A stretch of DNA of 45,348 nt from an uncultured Gammaproteobacteria bacterium (GCA_947258875.1 CAMYKB010000013.1:1-45348); one strand, 5' to 3'; positions 34,153 to 42,634 are shown, numbered from the stretch's first letter. Notes: generated from the letters alone by a model not told the origin. Made by a program: numbers and translations.

Positions 34153-35988
34153 ATGCATCCAAATTACGCACCATCAGAGAACACTGAGCATCCCTTAGCA
34201 GGTACCACGCTGTCGGGCGCCGAAATGATTATCCAGGTATTGGCCGACGAAGGGGTCGATGTCGTTTTTGGTTATAGCGGTGGTGCAATACTGCCGACCT
34301 ATGATGCGGTGTTCCGTTACAACGCTGAGCACGCGCAGGCGATGCCGCTGATCGTACCCGCTAACGAACAGGGCGCGGGTTTCATGGCGGCAGGTTATGC
34401 CCGTAGCAGCGGCAAGGTTGGCGTGGCGATGGTGACTTCTGGCCCTGGCGCGACCAATACCGTCACTCCGGTACGTGATTGCATGGCTGATTCGATTCCG
34501 ATTGTAGTGGTCTGTGGGCAGGTGCCCACGGGGGCCATAGGCACGGATGCGTTTCAGGAAGCGCCGATTTCGAACATTATGGGTTCGGTCGCCAAGCATA
34601 TTTTCCTGGTAACCGATCCGCACAAGCTTGAAGCCACTGTGCGTACAGCATTTGAGATTGCTCGCACCGGTCGCCCAGGACCGGTAGTCATCGATATTCC
34701 CAAGGATGTACAGAACTGGTCGGGTACTTTCATGGGTTCAGGAAAATTACCAGTGCGTGGTTATCGACAGCGCATGCATGCAGTCAATTTCAATAAACTG
34801 CGGGATGAACATGCCGGCGAGTTCTTTCGCTTGCTGTCAGAGTCCGAACGGCCGCTGATCTACGCCGGTGGTGGTGTGATCAACAGTAATAGTACCGAAG
34901 TGCTGCGCAACTTTGCCAGAACGTTCAATATTCCTATGGTGACAACACTAATGGGTATTGGCGCGATGGATACGACTGATCCCATGTCGCTGCACATGCT
35001 TGGCATGCATGGGACAGCCTATGCAAACTATGCCGTTGATGACTGTGATTTTTTGATTACGATGGCTGCGCGCTTTGACGACCGCGTGGCAGGTGTGCCT
35101 GCGAAATTCGCTGCCAACGCAAAGCATATCGCTCATTTTGATATCGATCATTCAGAAATTGGCAAGGTGAAACCCGCTGACTGGCACCACGTCGGCCGCC
35201 TGGCTGATGCACTTCAAACATTGCTGGACTATGGTAAGCAGCGCAGTTTTGACAAGGACTATTCGCCCTGGGTTCAGCATGTTGCCAAGCTCAAGAAAGA
35301 TTATGCAATGAACTATGATCGCGATAGTGCATTGATACAGCCGTATTATGTGATCGAGGAAATCAATAAACACACCAAAGGGGAGGCTTTTATCTCTACG
35401 GGTGTAGGCCAACATCAAATGTGGGCTGCACAATATTTTGATTTTAAATCGCCTCGCCTGTGGCTGACTTCAGGCAGCATGGGCACCATGGGTTTTGGCT
35501 TGCCTGCAGCGATCGGCGCGCAACTTGCACAGCCGGACAAAATGGTAATCGATATTGATGGCGATGCCAGTATTCGTATGAATCTTGGTGAGCTGGAGAC
35601 CGTGACCACTTATGATCTACCGGTCAAGATCGTGGTGCTCAATAACTTCGGTGACGGCATGGTCAAACAGTGGCAAAAGCTCTATTTCAAGGGGCGTATG
35701 TCAGCCAGCGACAAGTCGCTACATAAGAAGAATTTTGTGATGGCGGCTAAGGCTGATGGTTTTAAATATGCCGTGCGCCTTGACAAGAAAGCCGATGTGC
35801 CACGTGTCATCAAGGAATTTATTGAGTTCGATGGCCCGGCCTTCCTGGAAGTGCTGATAGATACAGATGCCTGTGTCTATCCCATGGTGGGGCCGGGGAT
35901 GAGCTATATGGAAATGATTACGGGTGATCATATCCCCACCCGTTATGATAAACAGGACGAAGACGTGGACCCTTCAAATATGTTCTGA
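34153..35988 (+). CDS. ilvB: Acetolactate synthase large subunit
   Basis: A 611-residue ThDP-dependent enzyme that joins two pyruvates to acetolactate, or pyruvate and 2-oxobutyrate, in branched-chain amino acid synthesis. The catalytic Glu is in PANEQGAGFMAAGYAR. The ThDP/Mg motif is IDIDGDASIRMNLGELETV through VVLNN. The FAD region RFDDRVAGVPAKFA is typical of acetohydroxyacid synthase rather than pyruvate oxidase. I chose the ATG at 34153; the upstream in-frame TTG is not needed. The regulatory small subunit gene (ilvN/ilvH), normally next to it, is absent: an arsenosugar cluster on the other strand follows. The active-site loop (NNFGDGMVKQWQKLYFKGR) is somewhat divergent. Confidence 0.88.
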   Translation: MHPNYAPSENTEHPLAGTTLSGAEMIIQVLADEGVDVVFGYSGGAILPTYDAVFRYNAEHAQAMPLIVPANEQGAGFMAAGYARSSGKVGVAMVTSGPGATNTVTPVRDCMADSIPIVVVCGQVPTGAIGTDAFQEAPISNIMGSVAKHIFLVTDPHKLEATVRTAFEIARTGRPGPVVIDIPKDVQNWSGTFMGSGKLPVRGYRQRMHAVNFNKLRDEHAGEFFRLLSESERPLIYAGGGVINSNSTEVLRNFARTFNIPMVTTLMGIGAMDTTDPMSLHMLGMHGTAYANYAVDDCDFLITMAARFDDRVAGVPAKFAANAKHIAHFDIDHSEIGKVKPADWHHVGRLADALQTLLDYGKQRSFDKDYSPWVQHVAKLKKDYAMNYDRDSALIQPYYVIEEINKHTKGEAFISTGVGQHQMWAAQYFDFKSPRLWLTSGSMGTMGFGLPAAIGAQLAQPDKMVIDIDGDASIRMNLGELETVTTYDLPVKIVVLNNFGDGMVKQWQKLYFKGRMSASDKSLHKKNFVMAAKADGFKYAVRLDKKADVPRVIKEFIEFDGPAFLEVLIDTDACVYPMVGPGMSYMEMITGDHIPTRYDKQDEDVDPSNMF

Positions 35989-36037
35989 TTGGCAGCATTC
36001 TCCAGCCATGTGTTTGGTTAGGGCAGGCACACGCGTG

Positions 36038-36691
36038 TTAACAAGTACCAGTCAAGTTTTGCAATAAGTGTTTGAATTCAGAATCCTGGCGCAATGCATC
36101 AAGGTCCTCTTGTGTATCGATGTCCTGCAAGGGTTCAAGCTCGGTACATCTCATTTGCAGTGTAGTGATACGTTGCCGAGTTTGTTCGAGTACTTTTGCG
36201 CTTCCCCAGTGAATATCTTTGAATAGTAACCAGTCAGTTTTACGAGCCCCGATCATCACATAACCGCCATCCAGTGCCGGTCCCAGTACCAGATCGTCCC
36301 CCTCGGAAAGTTGTGTGAATGCTTGAGTGAGATACGCCGTATCAATTCCCGGGCAGTCTGTACCCATCAATACAGCGGAGTCGCTTGTCTGCAGTGTTTG
36401 TTGCAACGCATGGTGCATGCGTTCGCCCAGATCAAGGCCATGTTGTTGTCGCAACTGTATCGGAAACTGTGCTGCGCAGCTGCTAAAAAAGGGATGGCTG
36501 GTGTCGGGTGTGCACCACAGCTCAATATTTGTGTGGTCCAGATTGCATGCGGTAGTTAGACTGCGCTGGATGAAGTGCTGTTGTAACACTGCGCACTGCT
36601 GCTGTGACAAAGTAGGCTGTAAGCGTGTATTGACCTTTCCTGGTATAGGGGCCTTGGCAAAAACTAGAACTGTATTGTGTCCCTGTGTCAT
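36038..36691 (-). CDS. Arsenosugar-type glycosyltransferase, TIGR04282 family (DUF2064)
   Basis: A 217-residue cytoplasmic protein of the GT-A fold, family TIGR04282/DUF2064. The N-terminal VLVFAKAPIPGKVNTRLQPTL is the nucleotide-binding signature, followed by MGTDCPGID, which carries the metal-binding Asp, and LGPALDGGYVMIGAR. It is the last of three minus-strand genes (arsS, TIGR04283, TIGR04282) and overlaps the previous one by four bases. Such clusters are predicted to attach sugar units in arsenosugar synthesis. The exact sugar is not known. Confidence 0.9.
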   Translation of the reverse strand: MTQGHNTVLVFAKAPIPGKVNTRLQPTLSQQQCAVLQQHFIQRSLTTACNLDHTNIELWCTPDTSHPFFSSCAAQFPIQLRQQHGLDLGERMHHALQQTLQTSDSAVLMGTDCPGIDTAYLTQAFTQLSEGDDLVLGPALDGGYVMIGARKTDWLLFKDIHWGSAKVLEQTRQRITTLQMRCTELEPLQDIDTQEDLDALRQDSEFKHLLQNLTGTC

Positions 36692-37374
36692 GGCTTGCTG
36701 CCGTAATATGAGCGGGCGAGCCTGCTCGTGTCAGCACCCAGGAAAAAGGCGAGGCGTAAGCGCCACATTTTGAAGATAGTGAGATATATGCCATTTTGCT
36801 CCCAGCGTCGACTGGAGGAGCTAACCTTTTTGGAGATGCAGGCAGGTTTGTATAAACGCTTGAGTATTTTGCTCAAGGCAATATCTTCCATTAATTCGAT
36901 ATCCGGAAAACCGCCAAGTTGTTTGAAGATGTGGCGTTTGACAAATACCGCCTGGTCGCCTGTGGCGATGCCTGTCAGGCGCGAACGCAGGTTCATCATG
37001 TTTTCAATAATTCTGAAGATACGCCGCTTTCCCGAAAGTCTGACATCGAAACGCCCCCAAACCTGATCGGCGTGGCTCAGGCAACGTTGGATGCAGATAT
37101 CCGCGAGCTCAGGCAGCTGAGTATCGGCGTGTAAAAAAAGTAATACATCTCCATGGGCGACCTGTGCGCCGGCATTCATTTGTTGTGCCCGGCCCGCGGC
37201 GGTGGCGATCAGCTGATCACAATGGTTAGTGCAGGCGTTTACGCTATCGTCCTGGCTGCCCCCATCAACAACAATGATTTCATGGCCACGCTTGCGTAGC
37301 CCCGCAAGCGATGCAAGTGTTTCCTGGATGATGTGCGCTTCATTCAGGACCGGCACGATAATTGAGAGCTGCAT
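36688..37374 (-). CDS. Arsenosugar-type glycosyltransferase, TIGR04283 family
   Basis: A 228-residue family 2 glycosyltransferase. The start MQLSIIVPVLNEAHIIQETL and VVDGGSQDDSV give the nucleotide-binding region, LFLHADTQLP holds the DxD-like metal site, and GDQAVFVKRHIFKQLGGFP is the acceptor-side motif. I chose the ATG at 37374; a longer frame would overlap arsS. It ends in a hydrophobic, basic stretch (RLRLAFFLGADTSRLARSYY) that may touch the membrane. It is coupled to the TIGR04282 gene by an ATGA overlap. Confidence 0.9.
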   Translation of the reverse strand: MQLSIIVPVLNEAHIIQETLASLAGLRKRGHEIIVVDGGSQDDSVNACTNHCDQLIATAAGRAQQMNAGAQVAHGDVLLFLHADTQLPELADICIQRCLSHADQVWGRFDVRLSGKRRIFRIIENMMNLRSRLTGIATGDQAVFVKRHIFKQLGGFPDIELMEDIALSKILKRLYKPACISKKVSSSSRRWEQNGIYLTIFKMWRLRLAFFLGADTSRLARSYYGSKP

Positions 37375-37394
37375 GATGCCAGGATTAACAGGTC

Positions 37395-38354
37395 CTAGAG
37401 TAGGGCGCCGCCACAACTACTGCCCTGACCTGCAGTACAGCCATAGCAATGATCGGCAATTCTTATCGGATTATTTTCGATATTCTTTCCAATAAGATCC
37501 CTCAGGTGAGTTTTGGGTTTAGTATTACTGATCGGTATGTTCAGCATTTGGTTGAAATCGCAATCATATAAATAGCCGCGGTAATCAGCACTGATGAGAT
37601 TTTTGCACATAACACTCTCGAGATTGTTATCGCTGTATGCGCCCTTGAGTAAATTCATGTAGTCATCGAATTCACCCTTGCTGATCAGGGTACTACCAAA
37701 TCGAGCAATAGGCATATTCGTAATTGTGTATAACCGGTTAAAGGCTATGCCATAACGTTCACCGAGTTCTCGTTTGTAATCGGTTTCAAGGCTGTCCTGT
37801 GAGGGGGGAAGATAAGGGCCGATCGGGTTGTAGACAAGGTTGAGTTCGAGGCCGGAGTCATCCACGCCATAACCCAGCGCGTTGAGTTTACGGATACCTT
37901 CAATACTGCTGGCGAACACACCGTCGCCACGTTGTTCATTAACGTTCTCTTCAAGATAGCAGGGCAGGGAGGCCACAACTTCAACGCGATGTTGTGCTAG
38001 AAATTCCGCAGTGTCTTCTTGCTCCGGTTCCTGCAGGATCGTCAGATTACAGCGATCCATGATATGAATGCCCAATCCATAGGCTGATGTTACCAGTTCT
38101 CGGAAATGGGGGTTCAGTTCAGGTGCGCCGCCGGTCAAATCCAGCGTGCGAGCCGTGGATGTTGCGAGAAATTTGAGCACCACCTCCATAGTATTGCGAT
38201 CCATCTGTTCCTTGCGTTTGGGGCTGGCGTTGACATGACAGTGCAGGCAGGCCTGGTTGCATTTATAACCCAGGTTGATTTGCAGCGTTTCGAGCTTTGC
38301 CCTATTGATTGCAGGAAAATCGGTTTTCTGCAGCAGTGGCAGCATATCGCGCAT
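37395..38354 (-). CDS. arsS: Arsenosugar biosynthesis radical SAM protein ArsS
   Basis: A 319-residue radical SAM enzyme with the C-terminal DUF3641 domain. The 4Fe-4S motif is CNQACLHCH (CxxxCxxC, about residues 32-39), followed by TLDLTGGAPELNPHF. The C-terminal CYGCTAGQGSSCGGALL adds cysteines for a second cluster. In cyanobacteria ArsS is proposed to build the 5'-deoxyadenosyl arsenic sugar from methylated arsenic. It starts the three-gene cluster. The methyltransferase ArsM, which supplies its substrate, is not in the window. Confidence 0.93.
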   Translation of the reverse strand: MRDMLPLLQKTDFPAINRAKLETLQINLGYKCNQACLHCHVNASPKRKEQMDRNTMEVVLKFLATSTARTLDLTGGAPELNPHFRELVTSAYGLGIHIMDRCNLTILQEPEQEDTAEFLAQHRVEVVASLPCYLEENVNEQRGDGVFASSIEGIRKLNALGYGVDDSGLELNLVYNPIGPYLPPSQDSLETDYKRELGERYGIAFNRLYTITNMPIARFGSTLISKGEFDDYMNLLKGAYSDNNLESVMCKNLISADYRGYLYDCDFNQMLNIPISNTKPKTHLRDLIGKNIENNPIRIADHCYGCTAGQGSSCGGALL

Positions 38355-38373
38355 CGTTAACTTCCAGTGATGA

Positions 38374-38408
38374 ATCTCGTTAATCCCGATTGGCAGATTA
38401 ATCGAGAT
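38374..38408. promoter_or_regulatory. Inverted repeat upstream of arsS, possible operator
   Basis: ATCTCGTTAAT (38374-38384) and ATTAATCGAGAT (38397-38408) form an inverted repeat with one extra base, 19 bases upstream of the arsS start. Its place suggests an operator for the arsenosugar genes or an mRNA hairpin. The protein is unknown; an arsenic-responsive ArsR-type repressor would fit but no such gene is seen here. Confidence 0.45.
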
Positions 38409-38438
38409 GAGCCCTGATTGGAAGCTGGGTTGAGTTGT

Positions 38439-38599
38439 TTAAGGAGCTTCTGATGAGGTTGAGTGGGGTGTGTTGTCGTTCAAAATCGTTAAATTCAAGC
38501 TGCAAATCGCAGCTAATAACCCGTTATTGCGAAGGGTTGCAACGCTTGACGATTCGGGACGCAAATCAATCGCTCATGACTTAATCAGGGGCTCCTTAA
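38439..38599. repeat. 161-base segment bounded by 15-base inverted repeats
   Basis: TTAAGGAGCTTCTGA (38439-38453) and TCAGGGGCTCCTTAA (38585-38599) are inverted repeats matching at 13 of 15 bases. Inside are smaller hairpins, AGCTGC-AAATC-GCAGCT and AACCC...GGGTT. It could be a small non-coding element or a structured RNA. No flanking target duplication is obvious. Confidence 0.4.
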
Positions 38600-38655
38600 T
38601 TGGCTAAAGGGCCTCAAAATTAGTCAGATGCCCGTGAATGTTGGAGCAGTCATTA

Positions 38656-38940
38656 ATGATAAAATTGTTTTCGCGCAGATATTACAGAGTCGGCCTGTGT
38701 GCGCTCCGTAAGGCGGATCGCGATGAATTCGTTCGTCTGATGCGTTCCAGTCTTAAACTACACTGACTTGTGGCAATCATTCAACCCGGCAATACCAGCT
38801 CGAGCTCGCTGGAGCTGGTAAAACATTGTGGTTTCAGCAAGGAGGGGTGCTCGCCACGTTATCTCAAAATCGGTGACCGCTGGTGCGATCACGAACGTTG
38901 GGCAGTGCTGAAGGAAACATGGCAAGAGCGAGTCAAATAA
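38656..38940 (+). pseudogene. RimJ/RimL-type acetyltransferase pseudogene with internal deletion
   Basis: Two pieces of one GNAT protein lie end to end. From 38656 a 36-codon frame reads VGLCALRKADRDEFVRLMRS...LKLH and stops at 38766; this is the RimJ-like N-terminus. From 38768 in another frame comes IIQPGNTSSSSLELVKHCGF and SPRYLKIGDRWCDHERWAVL, the RimJ-like C-terminus, ending at TAA 38938-38940. The middle, roughly 100 residues with most of the acetyl-CoA site, is missing. The wild-type family is about 190 residues. The last stop codon overlaps the ATG of the next gene, so the two were probably coupled. Confidence 0.82.
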
Positions 38941-39371
38941 TGGATGAAATGCTACACATCAGGTGTTTTGAACCGAATGATGAAGCCGCGGTCGTCGACT
39001 TGTGGCAACGCTGTGGCTTGACAATGCCCTGGAATGATCCACACAAAGATATCGCGCGCAAACTCGCGTGTGAAGACGGTTTGTTCCTGGTCGGCTTGTC
39101 AGGGAATCATCTGATCGCTTCGGTAATGGGTGGCTATGATGGCCATCGTGGCTGGATTTATTATTTGGCGGTAGCGCCTGAGCACCAAGAAAGGGGTTAT
39201 GCTCGTGAGATTATCGCCAGGCTTGAGTCGGCGCTGCTTGAACGCGGCTGCCCAAAGGTACAGCTCATGGTAAGGGAAAGTAATCTTGATATTGCTGCAT
39301 TCTATAGTCGTATTGGCTATTCAGCAGATAATGTTGTTACCTTGAGCAAGAGGTTGATAGCCGATAACTAA
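38940..39371 (+). CDS. ypeA: GNAT family acetyltransferase YpeA
   Basis: A 143-residue single-domain acetyltransferase very close to E. coli YpeA in plan: IRCFEPNDEAAVVDLWQRCG, LTMPWNDPHKDIARK and the MGGYDGHRGWIYYLAV segment. The acetyl-CoA loop is PEHQERGYAREI. The ATG at 38940 overlaps the stop of the rimJ-like pseudogene. An upstream in-frame start at 38883 would lie inside that pseudogene and add residues not found in YpeA. The natural substrate is unknown. Confidence 0.93.
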   Translation: MDEMLHIRCFEPNDEAAVVDLWQRCGLTMPWNDPHKDIARKLACEDGLFLVGLSGNHLIASVMGGYDGHRGWIYYLAVAPEHQERGYAREIIARLESALLERGCPKVQLMVRESNLDIAAFYSRIGYSADNVVTLSKRLIADN

Positions 39372-39664
39372 AGCGGCATTTTTGAATTATTTGATTGATT
39401 GGCGTTGCTATTCATCACCTGCATATTGAGAGATGGTTGACCTGAGTCAAGCACCAGATCAAAATTTGGGATTAACTTTAGGCATTATCTTAACCCATGC
39501 GGGACATGGGTAAGTAGCTGTGACTCGAACTGAAACCTGCTTCATCGATGCGGAATGTATGTTGATGGAACGTATCAATTTGAGCCGCACGCATGAATGG
39601 ACCTGTCAATAAACAGGTGGTTTGTTCACGGATGAGTCTACAACCAGAACCATTGGAAGGAATG

Positions 39665-39708
39665 ACCAGGGGGCTGTAGAGGGACGGCCTCCTGGTTTCT
39701 TTTTTTTC
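39665..39708 (+). terminator. Rho-independent terminator in the ypeA-gdh gap
   Basis: ACCAGGGGGC and GCCTCCTGGT form a GC-rich stem of about ten pairs with a loop of roughly 12 bases, followed by TTCTTTTTTTT. The nearest upstream gene ends 290 bases before it, so it either ends a long ypeA transcript or a small RNA. Confidence 0.8.
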
Positions 39709-39735
39709 ATCGTAATAATGATGTCCCTGCGTAGC

Positions 39736-39765
39736 TTGACGCAAAAGTCTCTTGCGCGGTATATA
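39736..39765 (+). promoter_or_regulatory. Candidate sigma-70 promoter of the glutamate dehydrogenase gene
   Basis: TTGACG followed after 18 bases by TATATA, downstream of the terminator at 39665-39708 and about 150 bases before the dehydrogenase start. It would leave a leader of roughly 145 bases. Confidence 0.5.
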
Positions 39766-39917
39766 GTGATTGCTAACGCGCTATATGGTGTTAAGCTCAA
39801 CTATTGGTGGCTGGATAACGGCAGCTGGGGTGTTTGAATCAGGCGTAGTGTGCTCTGTGAGTTTCTGCATTCACTGATTTCACATTCAAGCTATCATAGA
39901 CACTGATGGAAGTTATA

Positions 39918-41339
39918 ATGGCTGATAAAATAAAAGAACCCAGTTTCAGGGAAAGTGTCAATCTCATGGTAGATCGTGCCATGTCCGCCACCAAGCTGGA
40001 TGAAGGTACCGCAAATGCCATAAAGTCCTGCAACTCGGTACTGCAGGTTCAGTTTCCGGTAAAAATAAGAGGTAAAGTAGAGGTTTTCACAGGCTGGCGT
40101 GCGGCACACAGTACCCACCGCTTGCCATGTAAGGGCGGCATCCGTTATGCCCCTTACGCCAATCAGGACGAAGTGGAAGCGCTCGCTGCCTTGATGACCT
40201 ATAAATGCGCAATTGTGGATGTACCCTTTGGTGGCTCAAAAGGTGCACTATTGATTGATCCCTCGCTTTATGATCGGGATGAACTGGAAGTGATCACGCG
40301 CCGCTTCACAACTGAACTGGTACGTAAAGGTTTTCTCAGCCCGTCGACCAATGTCCCCGCACCCGATGTTGGCACCGGCCAGCGTGAAATGGCCTGGATT
40401 GCGGATGCCTATAAACACCTGCACCCTGATGATATCAATCATATAGCCTGCGTCACCGGAAAACCGGTACATCACGGCGGTATACAGGGGCGTGTTGAGG
40501 CTACAGGCCGTGGTGTGCAGTATGGAATACGCGAATTTTTTCGACATTCCGAGGATGTGAATTCAGCAAATATGTCTGGCACGCTGGATGGGAAAACCTG
40601 TGTTATTCAGGGTTTCGGTAATGTGGGCTACCATGTGGCCAAATTTCTGTCGGAGGAAGATGGCGTAATAATAACGGCCATCATCGAGCGTGATGGTGCG
40701 TTAATCTCTGATGAAGGTATTAATATAGAAGACCTGCACCAGCACATCGTCGAACATAGCACCATCAAAAATTTCCCGGGTGCCGGTTTTGAGGGAAATG
40801 GCAATGCGGTGCTGGAAAAGGACTGCGATATCTTAATCCCTGCTGCTCTCGAGAGTCAGATCACACTTGAAAACGCTGATCGAATCAATGCCAGGCTTAT
40901 TGTCGAAGCGGCCAATGGCCCTATTACCTTCGGTGCCGATGAAGTACTCAACAAGAAAGGTACTATTATTATCCCCGATACCTATGCAAATGCTGGTGGC
41001 GTAACGGTGTCGTACTTTGAATGGATCAGGAATATTTCGCATATTCGCTTTGGGCGCATGCAAAAACGTCATGATGAAATGCGTGGCCACCAGATGGCGA
41101 GCATGCTTGAGGAAGTAACTGGGGCGAAAGTATCGCCTTTGCTAAAAAGCAGTATCACACGTGGTGCGGATGAACTCGATCTCGTGCGTTCCGGTCTGGA
41201 TGACACTATGCGTCTTGCCTATCAGGAAATGCGCGGTGCCCTCGATAATGAGGCCGGAGTACATGACCTGCGAACTGCTTGTTATGTTGCCTCAATCAGC
41301 AAAATAGCAAGATCCTGCCTTGATGTGGGTGTGTATTAA
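39918..41339 (+). CDS. Glu/Leu/Phe/Val-type dehydrogenase (probable glutamate dehydrogenase)
   Basis: A 473-residue dehydrogenase that interconverts glutamate and 2-oxoglutarate plus ammonia. The substrate site shows Lys in PCKGGIRYAP and the catalytic Lys in LMTYKCAIVDVPFGGSKGA; the conserved Asp is in PAPDVGTG. The NAD(P) domain has VIQGFGNVGYHVA. A later GGVTVSYFEW segment is typical. I chose the ATG at 39918 because GGAAG lies five bases before it; an ATG at 39906 is the other option. Length fits the longer hexameric-like type found in many gammaproteobacteria. Cofactor preference cannot be read safely. Confidence 0.92.
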   Translation: MADKIKEPSFRESVNLMVDRAMSATKLDEGTANAIKSCNSVLQVQFPVKIRGKVEVFTGWRAAHSTHRLPCKGGIRYAPYANQDEVEALAALMTYKCAIVDVPFGGSKGALLIDPSLYDRDELEVITRRFTTELVRKGFLSPSTNVPAPDVGTGQREMAWIADAYKHLHPDDINHIACVTGKPVHHGGIQGRVEATGRGVQYGIREFFRHSEDVNSANMSGTLDGKTCVIQGFGNVGYHVAKFLSEEDGVIITAIIERDGALISDEGINIEDLHQHIVEHSTIKNFPGAGFEGNGNAVLEKDCDILIPAALESQITLENADRINARLIVEAANGPITFGADEVLNKKGTIIIPDTYANAGGVTVSYFEWIRNISHIRFGRMQKRHDEMRGHQMASMLEEVTGAKVSPLLKSSITRGADELDLVRSGLDDTMRLAYQEMRGALDNEAGVHDLRTACYVASISKIARSCLDVGVY

Positions 41340-41368
41340 AGGGTATGCCTAATGCCGGCGCTGTTATT

Positions 41369-41444
<76 letters not shown>

Positions 41445-41697
41445 TGTGAAATGCTGCAAGGATTTTTATTGCTTAACAATTAGTTTTACATCATTTTACG
41501 AAGATCTTCAGGAAAAATTAGCGTAGAGACGCATATATTTCGAATATTAATGAATATTTATATCTGCTCCAATTTTTCTAGCACGCCAGCAGCAATGAGG
41601 CTTGTGTTAAATTGGCGGAAGCACCAGGCAACCCAGATCATGCATGGTCTTAACTGGAACAATATCTTGACTGTCACCCCTATGAACGGTGCACGAC
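41445..41697. other. AT-rich gap after tRNA-Ala
   Basis: A 253-base non-coding gap. It is AT-rich (for example 41461-41580) and holds no gene, tRNA repeat or terminator that I can support. It marks the change from the housekeeping part to the accessory end of the window. Confidence 0.4.
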
Positions 41698-42453
41698 ATG
41701 GCTGACGTTCGTTTCGAACAACTTCATCACCTGCCCAGTGGATCCAGAATGTTATACACCATGACTCTGTTGGTGCTCGGGGTGGGTTACTTGTTTGCGA
41801 TGATCCAGGTCTTCGAGGTATACGCTGGAAGGGATGGCAAACCCGGCCTGTCGAAAACAGACCTGGTTATCGCCTATAGTGGCAGTCATTCTGATACTCG
41901 ACTTGAGGCCTCGCTCAAGGGGGCTATGAAGGGCATGCTGCCAGCGCAGGAGCGAGAGATTATCTTTGGCTGGATACATATGAACGGGGGTGTGGTACAT
42001 CGAGGTGGTGGCGAAGAGGAGTTTAATAAAGTTGTCAAACCGATCATAGAGAAGCGCTGTCTTACCTGTCACGGGGGGCAGAATCCCCATATAGTCAAAT
42101 TATCGAATTTCACCGACGTATCTCGTGTTGTGGCAAAGGATACAGGGATGGACGTTTTCAGCCTTATTCGCATCTCCCATATTCACCTGTTTGGCCTGAC
42201 CTTCATCTTCTTTATTAGCAGCATGATCTTTGTTCAAACCTACATCCACCCTATGTGGCTCAAAACCCTGCTTATTGCAACGCCGTTTATTGGCATCCTG
42301 TTGGATATTGCCTCCTGGTACCTGACCAAGATCTACACGGGCTTCGCATGGGTAGTGATGATCGGCGGTGCCCTGATGATGCTCGTTTTCGCAACCCAGT
42401 GGGTCGTGTCAATGTATCAGATGTGGTTCTACAAAGGCCCGCCGGAGTTGTAG
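41698..42453 (+). CDS. Membrane protein with a c-type haem site (CxxCH)
   Basis: A 251-residue inner-membrane protein. One helix (about 19-39) is followed by a ~100-residue loop that would lie in the periplasm and carries one haem-binding motif, CLTCHGG (Cys121, Cys124, His125). Three more helices follow (about 155-180, 184-202 and 208-233). His residues flank the second helix (ISHIHLFGL). It may pass electrons or bind a gas, but I do not recognise a named family. I chose the ATG at 41698; a GTG three codons earlier is possible. A broken copy of its 5' half lies at 44049-44220. Confidence 0.75.
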   Translation: MADVRFEQLHHLPSGSRMLYTMTLLVLGVGYLFAMIQVFEVYAGRDGKPGLSKTDLVIAYSGSHSDTRLEASLKGAMKGMLPAQEREIIFGWIHMNGGVVHRGGGEEEFNKVVKPIIEKRCLTCHGGQNPHIVKLSNFTDVSRVVAKDTGMDVFSLIRISHIHLFGLTFIFFISSMIFVQTYIHPMWLKTLLIATPFIGILLDIASWYLTKIYTGFAWVVMIGGALMMLVFATQWVVSMYQMWFYKGPPEL

Positions 42454-42470
42454 ACAACGGATCGACAACG

Positions 42471-42634
42471 TTTCCGCTACATCGCGTGACCCGACCGTAT
42501 CTGAGCTGCACCTGTCACTGAGCGCACAAGGCAAGGTGCGCTATGAGTTAGCAACCCCTTATCGCGACGGCACCACCCATGTCATCTTCGAGCCCTTGGG
42601 CTTGATCGCCTGCATTGAAGCCCCGTGGTTGTAA
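42471..42634 (+). pseudogene. IS91-type transposase C-terminal remnant
   Basis: From about 42498 a frame reads VSELHLSLSAQGKVRYELAT then PYRDGTTHVIFEPLGLIA and stops at 42632-42634. The VRYxLxTPYRDGTTHVxFEPLxFIA segment is characteristic of the C-terminus of IS91-family (Y2) transposases. The preceding FRYIA segment is in another frame, so a frameshift is present, and the protein stops short after IEAPWL. It begins 17 bases after the haem protein gene. No ends of the element remain visible. Confidence 0.75.

Larger units (their letters stand above)
39372..39917. ncRNA. 546-base gap with possible small RNA ending at 39708
   Basis: No protein gene can be supported between ypeA and the glutamate dehydrogenase gene. 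Two RNA-like features stand out: a hairpin ACCTGT-CAATAA-ACAGGT (39601-39618) and a strong terminator (39665-39708). TTGACC at 39433 with CAAAAT 17 bases later is a weak promoter candidate. Together they could make a small RNA of about 240 bases on the plus strand. Strand and borders are inferred only. Confidence 0.35.

Noticed and set aside
33990-38597. Shared 12-base string TCAGGGGCTCCT near 33990 and 38585
   Set aside because: Two short matches without similar surroundings are likely chance.
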